Shown in pieces: positions 10,561 through 21,833 of a stretch of DNA of 64,000 nucleotides. The DNA is taken from the NCBI GenBank assembly GCA_001792895.1, contig MARA01000015.1:124001-188000 (forward strand), in the 5' to 3' direction. Within the stretch, counting starts at the first letter, position 1. Every line of letters begins with the position of its first letter. The position numbers and the translations under genes were made by a program. A model generated the notes under the pieces. That model did no database searches and was not told the DNA's origin. It saw nothing but the letters and a program-made list of their open reading frames with translations. Origin of the DNA: Lentinus brumalis (taxonomy: Eukaryota > Basidiomycota > Agaricomycetes > Polyporales > Polyporaceae).

Positions 10561-11671
10561 CGGCGACAATGACGGCGGTACGAACGGCTGCGACGGCGGC
10601 GGCGGCGGAGAGGAGGAGGAGAATTAGAGATGAGTGGGATGGGAGGAGGGCAGAGGAGGAGGTTACGCGCGACGTGACGGCGGCACCCAGCTCATATGCG
10701 CTCCACCAGGCGAGCGTACGCGGCACGCCAAGTCCCGGCCGGGAGTTGGAGTGGGATGGGCCTCCGATAGAACCACGCCATGGTTCGGCACTGTGCTTCA
10801 GCGCTGAGCGGTCTCGCGAGAATCGGGTGTGATGCGCTAGCCACGCATCTGCGCCCAATATTCGCAAGACCGCTGCGCACGTCTCTAGTGGCTGGGCCGG
10901 CCGTGTTGTCCGCGCAGCCCGTGCGCATGCTCTACCCACTCCTCTGGGCCGTCGTGGTCTGGCGCGACCCGCAGATGTGGATGTGTATTTCTCCTTGAAA
11001 CCCGAGACCGTCCGGGATGCCTGCATCGCCCTTCTCCCATTCCCTTGTCCTTAGTACTACTGTGTGGATCATCCGTGTTGCTCTCTGCAATCATAAGCAC
11101 AGTTGTTGCCACCGAGAGCTTGTGTGCCCAACCGGACTCCACATTATCCTGTAGACTGTCAGTAGGGCGGGACTCCTGACCTTGCATCGCGTTCTCAGGC
11201 TCATTTCGCGTGCGTTGCGCTCCGTCTCGCGTACATGCATACAGTCAGAGTCCGATGATATCGCCATCGTGTGACTCTGGATTCTGGGCGGCCTTTCCAC
11301 CGCTGCGGCTGTGAACGGCTACAGATGCTCTCGTCATTGCAAGGCAGCCGATATGTCTGCCCGTGTTTCAGCCTTACATCTACTACTCCACTTTTCTGCA
11401 CGCACTCCTGCCCAGCAGACTACTCACAACTGCAGGAGACTGAGCCCACTGCATGTACTCGAGTACTGTATCTGTTCAGTCGTACATGATCCGTAGTTGG
11501 GATGGGCTGCATGACAATTCTGCAGGGAAAACCATCGCTCATACTTTGCCAATACGCGAAATTGTGGGAACCTGCCGGCGCAGACTGGGAGCCCCGGCCC
11601 CCAGAACATTCGCTCGGTGCTCATTTGAAAATGGGCCATGACAGGATGTTGAGATTGGCACTCAGCTGACG
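10561..11671. other. Spacer, nothing recognised
   Basis: No supported gene. Short open frames occur on both strands, none with a motif or family resemblance. Confidence 0.35.
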
Positions 11672-13200
11672 ATGACTTCCCGAGCCAATTACGAGCAGCT
11701 CCGGGAGCTTGAGGTTGCCTGAATGCTGAGGGACGAGCTTATGAACCGGCTCGCGGAGCGCAGGCTTCGGCCTGTGCTTGGACTCAGTGAGCGCATCATG
11801 ATATGGAGTTACGTGTCTATTCCGTGGAATATTTGGGCAATTGAGAGAGTCGAGGGAGTTGACTCAGAGCACATCATGTATGCCAGCTGTGAATTGGAGG
11901 ATTTGAGTGTTTGACAGCATTCATTGGGTGGTACCAGCCATCGTGGATGTGAGTGCTCATACCATCTGTCACATGCATATACAGGGCCCGAGATGCGGAC
12001 CAGTACGCTGGTTGCTGCTGAGTACTTCAGGGATGGGGTTGTCTGTCTCAACGCGATATCATCAATGCGCCTTGGCCGCTTAGATCGCGGGCTGGAGGGC
12101 CGCTCTTCACCTCAGTAATAGATTGCGCTTGCGTACGTCTTGCCCTTCACATTGAGGACAGAGTATGCAGAACAGGGTGATATATTGGCAAGACGAAGAC
12201 CAGGCTCGAGTGCTAAATTTTCCGCTACCTCGACACTGCTCGACACTCTGTTCCCCAATCCAGCATTCCATGAACTCCCACCCACCAGAAGCAGTCTCGG
12301 ACCCCGAGCCCTCCAATGCAGCAACGACGAAGTTCCGAAGCATGTCAAGCGCGAATGGGAGACGGCTGAACGCGGACGCAACCAGATGCGCGCTGAGATT
12401 CGAGCCCGGATGAGATATAGATTATGTGAGTACACCACTCTTCTTCTTCCGCACCCTGCCGACCGGCCGTACCAGTCACGATCACAGGCATTCTCGATCC
12501 AGTCGGGATGCGCTGGACGGACAAGCTCTTCCTCAAGGTCATCGTCGCATTGTACTGCTGCAGGCTCGAGGGCTGGCCGCCGGACATTCCGTTTGAGCAG
12601 CTGAGCCGCAGGAACACAGAGACGCTAACGCTGCTGCTCAAGCTCTGGAAGAGCGGCACGCTCCGCATCGTCAAGCTTACCGACGACGAGCGTGCCCAAG
12701 CAGCCGCAGACCCTTCCCGCTTCCTCCCGAACACGACCATCCGGCCGCCGTCGCCGCCGCCAAGCCCGGAGAACGCTGTGCGCGTCGTCCCCATTGTCCT
12801 TCATCCCGTCGACTTCCACGACCTCTCCCAGCGTCCGGCAGACGACGCCGCCGATTCTACTACTTCCGGTATGCTTACGACCGTTGCGCGTCCGAAGAAG
12901 CGCAAGAGGAAGCAGCGCTGCGACACGAAGCTTGCACGCAAACGTCCTCTCCGATACGGCCGCGGGGTGAAGACAGCAGAGTACGTCTACGACACGGACG
13001 ACCTGGAGAGCATCTGCGAGCCTGGGCTCGCCGCTCAGCCCTTCCGAGAGGCGCTCTCAGACGACTACATTGAGGAGTTCTCGGATGTTGCAGTGGAGGC
13101 TGAGGACGAGGAAGAGTCGGAGAGCGAGAGCCGCATCATGGGCGGGCGGTCGGACGGGGATAACAACGACGAGGATTCCGAGCGTGTTGTCCAGCAGTAG
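11672..13200 (+). pseudogene. Conserved basidiomycete hypothetical protein with four in-frame stops
   Basis: One reading frame runs from an ATG at 11672 through 12425, is joined by a 62-bp intron (GTGAGT at 12426 to CACAG at 12487) and continues to a stop at 13200. It would encode about 488 aa. The frame is coherent across NEARLY its whole length (GLSERIMIWSYVSIPWNIW, EYFRDGVVCLNAIS, LRTEYAEQGDILARRR, then RWTDKLFLKVIVALYC and LEGWPPDIPFEQLSRR). It is cut by TGA at 11720, TGA at 11912, TAA at 12116 and TAG at 12119. The second exon is open and ends in a nuclear-type basic patch (KKRKRKQR) and acidic tail. I recognise the GWPxDIPF block from basidiomycete hypothetical proteins but know no function. 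Only the 12488-13200 part could still be translated. Confidence 0.6.
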
Positions 13201-15513
13201 AGTACTATGCCCTTGTAGTTTGCGGCATCCGCGATTTGTCGCTGTTGTCAGTACTTGCCCGTAGTGGGCTTAGAGTATTCGGAGCATCGTATGCATCCTC
13301 CGAGGTGACGAGCATGTCGTGCTGGCTGCCCATGGCGATGGCCCAAACTCTCGGTGCCCGCCGCAGACACGCCGTGTGTGATAAGCTTCCAGAGGTACCC
13401 TGTTCTTGTAGCCGAGAAATGAAATCATCAGATCAGCCGCAGATACGGTTGCAGCGAACAAACAAACAAACAAACGTACCCGAAGCGTCGGCGGAACTTG
13501 AAGATGTGACTCTCAACATAGAGCTCTCCTGCAATCTTCCTCCTCGTCCCCATCCCCCACACGGTGCCCTTCGCCCGGCCTCTTGCAACCCAGGCATGCT
13601 CGAGGCATCCTCCGTCGCCGTCTTGCCGCTCACTGCCCAGCAAGACGATGCTTACCCGCGTCGACTCGTTGCAAATCCGGAGGACAGCAGCAAGAATGCT
13701 TCGGTTCTCGCAGATGGAGCGGACAACAGAACGGAGCCGACTTGGCGGGACACGCCCGAGCTGATGTGCGCGAACTGAGTGGTAAGCATGACAAGTTTGA
13801 CGCATCAAAGCGAGCAAGTTCTCCTCCTGTTGCTTTGCGCTCAGCCTCTCGCTCGATGCCTTTAATGGCAGCCGCTGTTGGTTGGTCCACTACTATTCAA
13901 GCCCGGTGAGTTTGCGCTTGCCCCTTTTTGATCGTCTGAGTAATTCTTCATTCGAGGCCGGTCCTTGTAGAGTGAGGGGTTGGCACAGGCACATTGAGGA
14001 GCTCGCGGCCGATGTGACCGCAATAGCCGGGACAGCATGTCGTGTCGAGGGCGGCGAGGATGTCGAGTAGTGCGACTCGAGGCGTTCAGTAGACAAAAAT
14101 CATACTTTTTGGCGGCGGGAACTGGTCTATAATGTACTTTGCCCGCCTCCGTTGTAGCGGCCGTTCTGCAGTACTCAATGCTGGCCTTGCGCCGTAGATT
14201 TGCGGGTGACGCATTCGAAGCATGTTGAGCTCGTGAATTACGACGGCACCGGACCACGTGCGAAGGATCGTGAACGCCGGCGTGCGATATCTATGAACAG
14301 TGAATAAGCTGGTGCAAGCGAGATCTGGCAAGAGGGAACCCGGCCGGTTCGAGAGAGCGTACCGAGCGAGCTTAAGCGAAGGCGGTCCTCGACACGTCGC
14401 GATGCTGCCACGTCTTGCCTTCTTCCTCTCGCCCCCATGTTGCCGTCCCGACCCTTCTCACACGTCTTCCCGTTCTCCCGCCATCTCCTCATCGCTAGCA
14501 AGTCTCTCCCTGCCTGTTCGTCGGGGTTCCGAGGTCAGTACACGAGTCGTCTGCTATCACGATGTTACTCACCTATCAAGCATCCTCTCAGGTGACCGAC
14601 AACATCGACACGAATTCCTGCCATGTTGCGGTGTCCGTCCACGCAGCGCGAGCTCTGCCGTGTCGTGGTGGTCGTTCAGATGGTCGAGATCTCTGCCGGT
14701 GAGTGTGTGTTTCGTATAGCGCGGGCAGTGGGGTTCTCGACACGTCGCTGTGGAGGCTGGCGGTATGCACGGAAACTCACAGCCTGCACTGCGAGTGCAG
14801 CGACTCTACAGAGCGCAGTCATCAACTGGAGCACTGCCTCACCGGCAGGAATCGTAATGAAGCTCACGGGATGGGATGGTAAGGATAGCGGCATACCTCG
14901 CGAGGTGCTGGTGTGCGTCCGGGTGCGTGCCTGCCCGAGAGACCAGCGCGGCTGAAGCACACGTCGTGCTACTAGCCCACTTGCGCGCTGGACTGCTCCT
15001 GCGCAGGCGACGCTGTTGCTGATGCTCGTAGTTCGAAGGCGACCCCCACATCCGGGCGATCTCAGGCATGCTGCGACCCGCCGGCATCGGGCAGCGAGGG
15101 TGAAAGCATGGCTTCACGAGTCGGTGTGTTCAAGACGCCGTTGACGAGGTATTGTACTCTTTTCAAGTCCTGACTGGTAGCAGCTGAACATTTACGTCGT
15201 CCAGTCGGCAAGCTCAGGCGGAAACCCCTGAAAACACGTACTCACGAAGAGCGCAACGGTGGCCGGCATGTGAGAATTGTGCGAATGTACTTCGCGGTTG
15301 CAACGGAGGCCGGCAGGCGCTGAGGGAAAGTGCGTGCAGAGTGCGAGTACCCGGGACTGCAGGAGTGTCAGCACATGTCGTAGAGTAGCCCGTAGCACGC
15401 ACCAATACACGTCCTTCTCCCCGTCGTAGACCTCGTCAATGCAGGCAACACAGCCGAAGCAACGCACCATGTATGCGGGAGCCCTCTGTACCCTATAGGC
15501 CCCCCAGAGCCCC
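13201..15513. other. Gene-poor region
   Basis: No supported gene in 2.3 kb. A short AACAAACAAACAAACAAACG run lies near 13458. Several GTGAGT sites with intron-like spacing occur at 13910-14960, similar in style to the 8.9-10.6 kb relic, but no frame could be built. Confidence 0.35.
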
Positions 15514-16868
15514 CTATCTAACGCGGTATTTCTTTGGCAGTCTCTCGCTAACCACCGCACGGGCACAGCCGCGGATCGTCCCGAGATCCAAGTCAATCGA
15601 TTGCCGCAGAGTACGCGAGATACAGATGCTATCCGACGAGTGCCACGACGATATCCGCACGCCCTCGATCGTGCTGCTTGCGCTCGCTCCGCCCGTCGAA
15701 GCCGTAGATACCGTTGGTGCCGGACTGTGTTCCCGGACCGGCGAGGTCGACATGAAGTTATCCCAGCGCGGATGTGGATGTGAAGGGGGAGGAGGCGTGT
15801 ACGACGCTCTGGAAGCAGACGTGGAAGGGAAGCTCCGCCCTGTCGAGTCTGACACGACAGTCGAGACCTCCAGCATCGATAACGCGTCGGAGGGGGCTGA
15901 GCGCGAGCCGGAACCGATGACAGAGCCGGATGCGACCGTGGAAGGATATGCGGCGGCAATGGAGCCATACGCCTTTTCGAATGCAGAAGGGGACGTCGAC
16001 CATGCGGTCGCACTGCGGGGTGGGGCGAGCGAGTCTGCTCCGTGCGAGCCTGAAGACACGGACGGAGTCGCGTGAAGCTTTGAGCCTGGGAGGAAGGGTT
16101 GGGCATCGAGCGTGGAGGACGGGTATGAGGGGAGGGAGGTGCTTGTGCTATTGAGCGGTTCTAAGACCACGAACAGGATGTGAGCGACCGGCGTGGTCGT
16201 GTATGAGGCGAGGAAAGGGCAGAACGATACTTACCGAACGGCGTTATTGAGGCACCTCCTTTCCGTCTCCGTTCCTCCCTCATCTCCGCCCCTGCGTGTC
16301 CCAGTCCTCCGTCTGGTCTCCAACCCGGATGTCGTGCGTAGCCGTAGCGGAACCCACACAGCGTCCCGCTGCCGAACTTCCCTCGCCTGAGCAGCCAGAA
16401 GAACACCACCAAGAGGATCGCGCCGAGCACGCTACCGAGGGCGATCCCGACGATCTGCAGCGCAGTCAGACTATTAGCGACGTCCGTACCCGAGTTCTCG
16501 CCAGGCCTGCTCGTCTCTACACTTCCTAGACTGGTCGCAGTGTACCCAGACGACGATGCGGTCGCAGTCGCGTATCCTGATGTACCCGACGTATAGCTGT
16601 GTATTGTGCTCGAGAAGGTATCCGTCGCGTGCGCGCTGGTGGGGAAATGGAGGCTAGAGAACGGCGGCCCGCAAAAGGTGAGCGTGCACTCTGCGCCCAT
16701 GCACGCGGGAGGGAAGACGAGGCATTTGTCGACACCGTCGCCGTCGCCTCTCGGGATCGGGGCGTGTACAGTGGACAGGGGTGGACTCGCGAAGGCCGAG
16801 GAGGAAGAGATGTCCGGGAGCGATGTACGAGGATTGTGCAAGGTTCTTGGGAGCATGGCGAATGACAT
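15514..16868 (-). CDS. Ser/Thr-rich single-pass membrane protein, open copy 2
   Basis: Exons 16868..16235 and 16160..15514 (74-bp intron, GTAAGT...CTTAG, phase 1) give 426 aa with no break. The N-terminus (MSFAMLPRTL) is followed by a Ser/Pro-rich ectodomain with a CLVFPPACMGAECTLTFCG cysteine cluster and Ser/Thr repeats (SSTIHSYTSGTSGY). A single transmembrane helix (IVGIALGSVLGAILLVVFFW) and stop-transfer LLRRGK come next, then a Ser/Pro-rich cytoplasmic tail. The tail matches copy 1 up to SSTIEGVRISSWHSSDS, then switches to an unrelated sequence (ICISRTLRQSI) up to a new stop, because the duplication breakpoint falls there. The conserved ending SEET-x-LIVR is therefore lost. Function unknown. 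No cleavable signal peptide is obvious. Confidence 0.62.
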
Positions 16869-17484
16869 GATGGGTGCGGGGGGGGGGGGAGTATGAGTAG
16901 CTCCTAAATTTTGCAATGGGCAAACGGACGCTGCGGGGGGGATAGGAGGAACGCACCAGTAGTCTTAGTACACGGCTCTCGGTCGCTCAGCAATCCTCCA
17001 GGGTGCAGTCTCCAGTGAGATATCGATGTCCGTAGAGCCCAGGCGACTCGAGCCTCGTAGAACAGACAGTGTCGGGCAGATGAGACCGGGACTGGAGATG
17101 AGCGTCTGCCCCAGGCTGAGGAAGGGATTTGACTGTTAGGTATCGGGTGCGATGCAGGCTGAGCTCTTGTGCATCGGTGACAGGAACTGTCGACGACGAC
17201 AGAGACAGGGAGGCCCAGAGGGGGAGCAAGCTCGTGGAAGACCGTCTAGTGACACTGACAAGCCCCGGGCGTCGAGAAGACGAGGCGATGCATGTGCTGA
17301 TCCAGATGACATATCTCTGCCGTCAACGAGCGCGCGGCCTAGCTTCCCAAAACCATCCCACGAACCAGGACCGACCTCGAGAGGGCAAGAGGGCAAGAGA
17401 GCAACGGGAACTTGAACGAAACGATGTGGACAAGGGTCAGACGAGAGCAGGGGCAGTGAACAGCTGCGCACCAGCGGGCGGTTT
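15629..17484. repeat. Segmental duplication, right copy
   Basis: Direct repeat of 6478-8312 at an offset of about 9.15 kb, covering membrane-protein gene copy 2 and its upstream region. Small indels include a G-run of at least ten at about 16878 that is absent from the left copy. Confidence 0.8.
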
Positions 17485-18007
17485 GCGGGCGGCCGCAAAT
17501 CTCTGAACGCGCCCACGTGGCCGTTCCTCGAGAGCGTCTTCCGACCTCTTCCGACTCTCCGCCACGACGCGCCTTGCTTGCTTCAAGTTGTTCTACCTGC
17601 ACTCGCTCTGGGAGTGCCTGTTGCGTCTTATTCTTCTTACTCACCTTGTAACCTGTACAACCTCGTATGCGTTCACACTCACGTACTCCTTGAGATCGAA
17701 GGGCACACTATCGCATACCCGCCACATGTCAGTATATCGAACAATATCGAACAATGCATTCGACCGGAACATCCAGCAAAATCTGACAGGAGTCACCCCT
17801 GGGCCCTACCTGACCATCATACGGCTTTGAGAGCGCGCCTCGGATGCACATCCTCATCACCGCCTGCGGTCACGATAACACTGCGCTCGGTGTCCGTCGG
17901 TTTTGAATTGATCCGCGGCGGTTCCGTGCAGACGGACATTCGACTTTTACGCATTGATTCACCGCCGGTGCGTAGGCAGCTGATCACCCGCAACTACAAC
18001 GAGTCTG
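17485..18007. other. Spacer, nothing recognised
   Basis: Sequence between the duplication edge and the F-box/LRR-like gene. A 149-codon plus-strand frame (17578-18027) has no recognisable feature. Confidence 0.3.
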
Positions 18008-19310
18008 TTAAAGCCTTCGCCAGTTAACACCCTTGCCAGATTCTACGGCCAGTCTAACTACTTGCGCCGACACCGTGCGCGAGTGCGAGAGCACACGAGG
18101 AAACCGCAGATACGCACCTGCAACCCTCAGCAACAGGACGTTCCGATCGGCCATCACCTGCAAGAAGGGAGCGACCACTCGCTGCCACTTCTGCTGCTGC
18201 GCGTCCGTTGGCGGCTCCTTGCATAAGACTTTCCATCCGAAACTGCGCAGACCCCAAAATGCGGGCCGGGCGAGGACATCCTGGATCTTGGGGTCGAGAG
18301 CCTCGAGCTGCCGTATCGTCGCCTCGACTGTCTGGTCCTCGACCCGGTGGGTGATTGCAACGCAGCGGAGGTCTGTAGAGTAGATGAGCGAAAGCACTTG
18401 AGGGACGTAGGAGATGTCGACTTTCGTGTAGCGTAGGACAAAGGGTATGCAGTTTCTCAAGCGCGGCAATACCTGCAACGATGTGCGTCAGCGATAGTCG
18501 ACCCATATAGCTTCACAAGCACCGTACGTACCCTTGTAGTCTACCGTGGAAGCATACGAGTGGCGGGCGTCGATCTCGAGCAACGTGAGGTTGTTCCCGC
18601 ACAGCATGAGCGGCAGCGGGATGGGTGCCGCGTAGTCCAGCCATAACTGCATATATCGACGGCGTCAGCCTCGTCAGGAGAACGCATCTGTGCAGAGACC
18701 CACGTGAAAGCGACGTGAGCTTGGATACATGTCTCTGAAAGAACGCAGAATCAAAGTCGACGTTAGGTAAGAGTCCCCAGGCGCAGTGTTGAATCAGGAG
18801 AGACTCGAGGGTCGGAAAAGACCACACTAGACGGACGAGGTCCGCCACCACGGGAAACCCGAAGAACGCAATGGACAGATGTTGTAGGAACTAACAAGGG
18901 GCGGCGAACAGACGAATGAAGGAGCAGCCTGCGGGATGCTGCCTGGCAAGTCCAGCGAATTTGGCCATGCGGATGTTCGACAGTCGCCCTACGATGTGTG
19001 CTGGGAGCGGGTAGAACGATAGCGAGGGTGAGTACTGGAGTTGAAGTGTCTCAACGAGCGATCCCAGGTCAGGATGAGAGTCGATGGTCCGCGAGAAGGC
19101 CAAGATTTGTTCGTTGACGGCCGGAAGGAGAACCCACTTGTAGAGGCGTGTCTGGGCTGGTCGGAGCATGGCGCGACATGTGAGAGCCCATGCGAACAGT
19201 GTGCGGATGCTGGCCTTGCGCTCTGGAGAATCGAAGGCTCCCGCGATCACAGTACAGGCGATGATGGCATCCAGAACTGCAAGGGGCAAGCGCGAAGAAA
19301 ACTGGGGAGC
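18008..19310 (-). pseudogene. F-box/LRR-like protein with an in-frame stop
   Basis: Unrelated in sequence to the MPTFPTEL family. The minus-strand frame starts around LPLAVLDAIIACTVI (19289) with LFAWALTCRAMLRPAQTRLY, the F-box-like helix pattern. It continues through LGSLVETLQLQYSP, then meets TAG at about 18891, but goes on in the same frame as FLQHLSIAFFGFPVVADLVR and FPTLESLLIQHCAW. Later exons encode LWLDYAAPIPLPLML and LLEIDARHSYASTVDYKG, then VLPRLRNCIPFVLRY to about 18.1 kb, separated by introns with GTACGT donors and CTGAC branch sites. No ATG was found for the first exon, so a 5' exon is missing from the model or the copy is broken. The role would be SCF adaptor, by family inference. 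Confidence 0.5.
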
Positions 19311-19755
19311 CGTAAGAGAATTCGGGATTCCCTCGGCGCCGTTGTCGTGTTACGAGTTAGCACACAGGTCTAAGTAAAGCACATCCGAAGCTTCTGCTCA
19401 CGTTTTCTCCCGTTGAACTACGCTTGCGCCGTGGTCAGTCAAGGTCGCGGTGGTAGTGAAGAGTATGAGCCAGTGAGCGCCGGGGGTTCCTACCGTGAGA
19501 ATGTTCAGCCACAGACCCGTTGTTTGCCCGTGTTGACTAACGTAAGTAACCGCTAGCATCGTCCTTATTCCATCTTGCCAGCGTGTCTCTCTACTTCCGC
19601 GCGCGCGATCTTGTTCTCCTGAGCCTAGCAGGCGGACATACCAATCAAAACAAACACATTCAATCGCTCTCACCGGACCGCGATGTGGGACTACTTGGCA
19701 GTCCTCGCCCTCCGTCTCTCCGCCGCACGACAATCCGTAAGCAATCGTGAGCATC
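19311..19755. other. Spacer with core promoter at its right end
   Basis: No gene seen. The right end carries the TATA element listed separately, ahead of the EthD pseudogene. Confidence 0.35.
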
Positions 19756-19764
19756 TATATAAAG
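19756..19764 (+). promoter_or_regulatory. TATA box of the EthD copy at 19821
   Basis: TATATAAAG lies 57 bp upstream of the ATG at 19821, a typical distance for fungal TATA promoters. It suggests the gene was expressed before it acquired stops. Confidence 0.5.
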
Positions 19765-19820
19765 GTTCATCGTGGCAGTACACTCGCACTCACTCACCAA
19801 CGTCTCGCACACAGCCCTCA

Positions 19821-20516
19821 ATGCCTGCAGGCATCCTCCTCATCGTCTTGGACCCCGGCTCTGCCGTCACCGAGCACGACTGGTACGACAACGAGCACGT
19901 CCCGCTCGGTATTCAGATTTCTGCCTTCCAGTCCTGATTGCGCTGGGTCGCCGTCGATTTCCAGAAGCCCGCCTACTTAGCGCTCTACGACGTCACCGAC
20001 ATCGCTGTGGTGAACCAGCCCCCGTAGTCGCTCCTCCCGGGAACTCGCAGCGACCGCGAGAAGGACATCCTCTCCCGCATTGGTCTCATTGACCGCCGCG
20101 TCTACGAGAAGGTCGACGTGCCTGTGCGGCCGCGCAAGGGCGACGCGTACGACGTGCGCAGCCTGGGTCCGTTCGTCAGCCCGGTCCTCGTACACGTCCC
20201 TCCGGAGTTCGAGAAGGACTTCAACAACTGGTACATCGAGGAGCACATTGAGCTGCTCTCGAAGGCGCCGCAGTGGGTCCGCACTACGCGATACGTCTAC
20301 AAGGAGGGCGGGGCAAGCGGGATTGACGAGAGCCTGAAGCCGAAGAAGGTCCCGAAGTACCTCGCGTTGCACGAGTGGACGGACCCGTCGTTTATGGAGG
20401 AGGAGGAGGAGTTCAAAACGGCGGTTGCGACGCCGTGGATAAAGCAGGTTACGCAGTACTCGACGGCGTTCGACCGGCAGTTCTTCAAACTTCACAGGAG
20501 CTGGGAGCGCAAGTAA
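19821..20516 (+). pseudogene. EthD-domain protein with two nonsense codons
   Basis: A single frame reads MPAGILLIVLDPGSAVTEHD, then the first half-barrel core WYDNEHVPLG. TGA at 19935 and TAG at 20025 follow, and the frame then continues to a natural stop at 20516. After the stops come VAVDFQKPAYLALYDV, REKDILSRIGLIDRRVYE, the second core FNNWYIEEHIELLS, YLALHEWTD and a FFKLHRSWERK tail. Apart from the two stops, about 232 codons are preserved, and the TATA promoter is intact, so the loss is recent. The first stop falls where relatives have a Trp (AFQSW), and the second follows NQPP where an aromatic is usual. This copy differs clearly from the module-type EthD (no acidic insert), so it is a separate paralog, not part of the F-box module. 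Confidence 0.82.
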
Positions 20517-21049
20517 CGCATGAACCAGGTACGTATCTCCGAGGATGAGCTCGGATGATGCAGATTACTCACTATCACGGCGTAGGATGCGTGAGGATGT
20601 ACGAGATCATGTAGTTCGTACTACCGCAGAGTGACCAGTCGACTGAGCTACTCGTGTATGCTTGTTATGATGTCGCTGCACGTCGCGTGACTGATCGAAT
20701 GCCTCCGATTTGGTTTGCTAGGTCCCGATCTGGATACTTCCTCACTCCCTTTCTCCATGCAGCATCACAGTGTCCCAGCACGTCGCCTTCGGTTTCTCAT
20801 AATCCAGTTGTATCCTCGTTAGGCGCACAGTGCGGGCAGCAGTCAGGGATGGCGATGACCATCCCGAGGAGTCTGGTCGTCTTCGCTCGCATTTCAGAGA
20901 CCGGCAACTTCCTCGTCCGGGGTCCTATCTTGTTTGGATACAACATCCTGACCTTTACTTACATACTAAAGAGACATGCCAGCCCGAATGAGAGACGGTA
21001 GATGTGCTTCTGTCCACCCGGGTGCACGAAGCTGCACGCTCCGTGCATG
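20517..21049. other. Spacer, nothing recognised
   Basis: No supported gene between the EthD pseudogene and the decayed EthD of module D. Confidence 0.35.
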
Positions 21050-21833
21050 ACGCGTCACGTCCAGAGAAGCTCCCTCCACGCACATGCTAGCCGTGCCACT
21101 GCCCTTCGTCGGGTCCGCGCCTTGCTGGACCGCCTTCAAGAAGTGACCCCTTCATCTCCACGACAAGGCCGTAACGCTGGTTCGCATTGCACCCGCGCAC
21201 TCGACATATGACAACCTAGGCTCTCCGCGCGTCATGCACGACCCCGCCTACCAGGAGCCCGTTGAGCCCAGCGGCGGGCCCATAACTGGCCAGTGCAAGG
21301 CCTTGGACAGAAACCCGGCGCGGGGTGAAGGCGCGGCGTAGCATCCAGCCCGCCCAATCTCGAGCTGACGGAGCGGAGGATTATGTACGAGACGGTCGCA
21401 GAGACGTCGCGCGGACGCTGCTGTGGATGAGTGGGTAGAAGACGAGAGCGGCGATGACGGCGATGGGGGCGAGTCGGGAAAGTGGATTACGGCCCGGGTG
21501 TTCAAGGTCGAGAGGAAGATGTTTGCGGAGGACGAGTGGAGATGCCGATTCAGCTGTTCGCCCACTGGCCACGGCCGGGCCCGGATAGATACGGAGACCC
21601 CAACTCGCGCTGAGTTATGGCGCCGTTGTGAGACAGACGGCGCGAGCGAAGGTATGCGAAGGCCCGACCGCGTAGGCACCATGTGGTGGACCGTGGTAGG
21701 TATCTTTGCTGCACGAGTAGATGTTCATAGATTAGTTAGTTCTGGAGCAGGGAGTTCAGCCATGCAGGAAGCACATTGTGGTAGATGCAGGTCCTGAAGG
21801 ATAGCCGAGTGAGAGAGAACAGGGTATGCGGCT
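21050..21833 (+). pseudogene. EthD-domain protein, heavily decayed (module D)
   Basis: Alternating frames preserve pieces of the 3484-4407 gene in order: IAPAHSTYDNLGSPRVMHDPAYQE near 21.2 kb (compare IAPAHLALYDL and VHDPTYQE), the acidic segment DEWVEDESGDDGDGGE near 21.43 kb, WITARVFKVERKMFAEDE, and MQVLKDSRVRENR at 21785. Stops and frameshifts separate them. It converges on the intact F-box gene 21834-23240, and its last recognisable codons (RRWHRFPARRRVQV) run into the antisense of that gene's final exon. Confidence 0.68.

Noticed and set aside
14588..15117. Possible small genes around 14.6-15.1 kb
   Set aside because: Several GTGAGT-like sites suggest introns, but no combination gave a continuous protein and no family was recognised.
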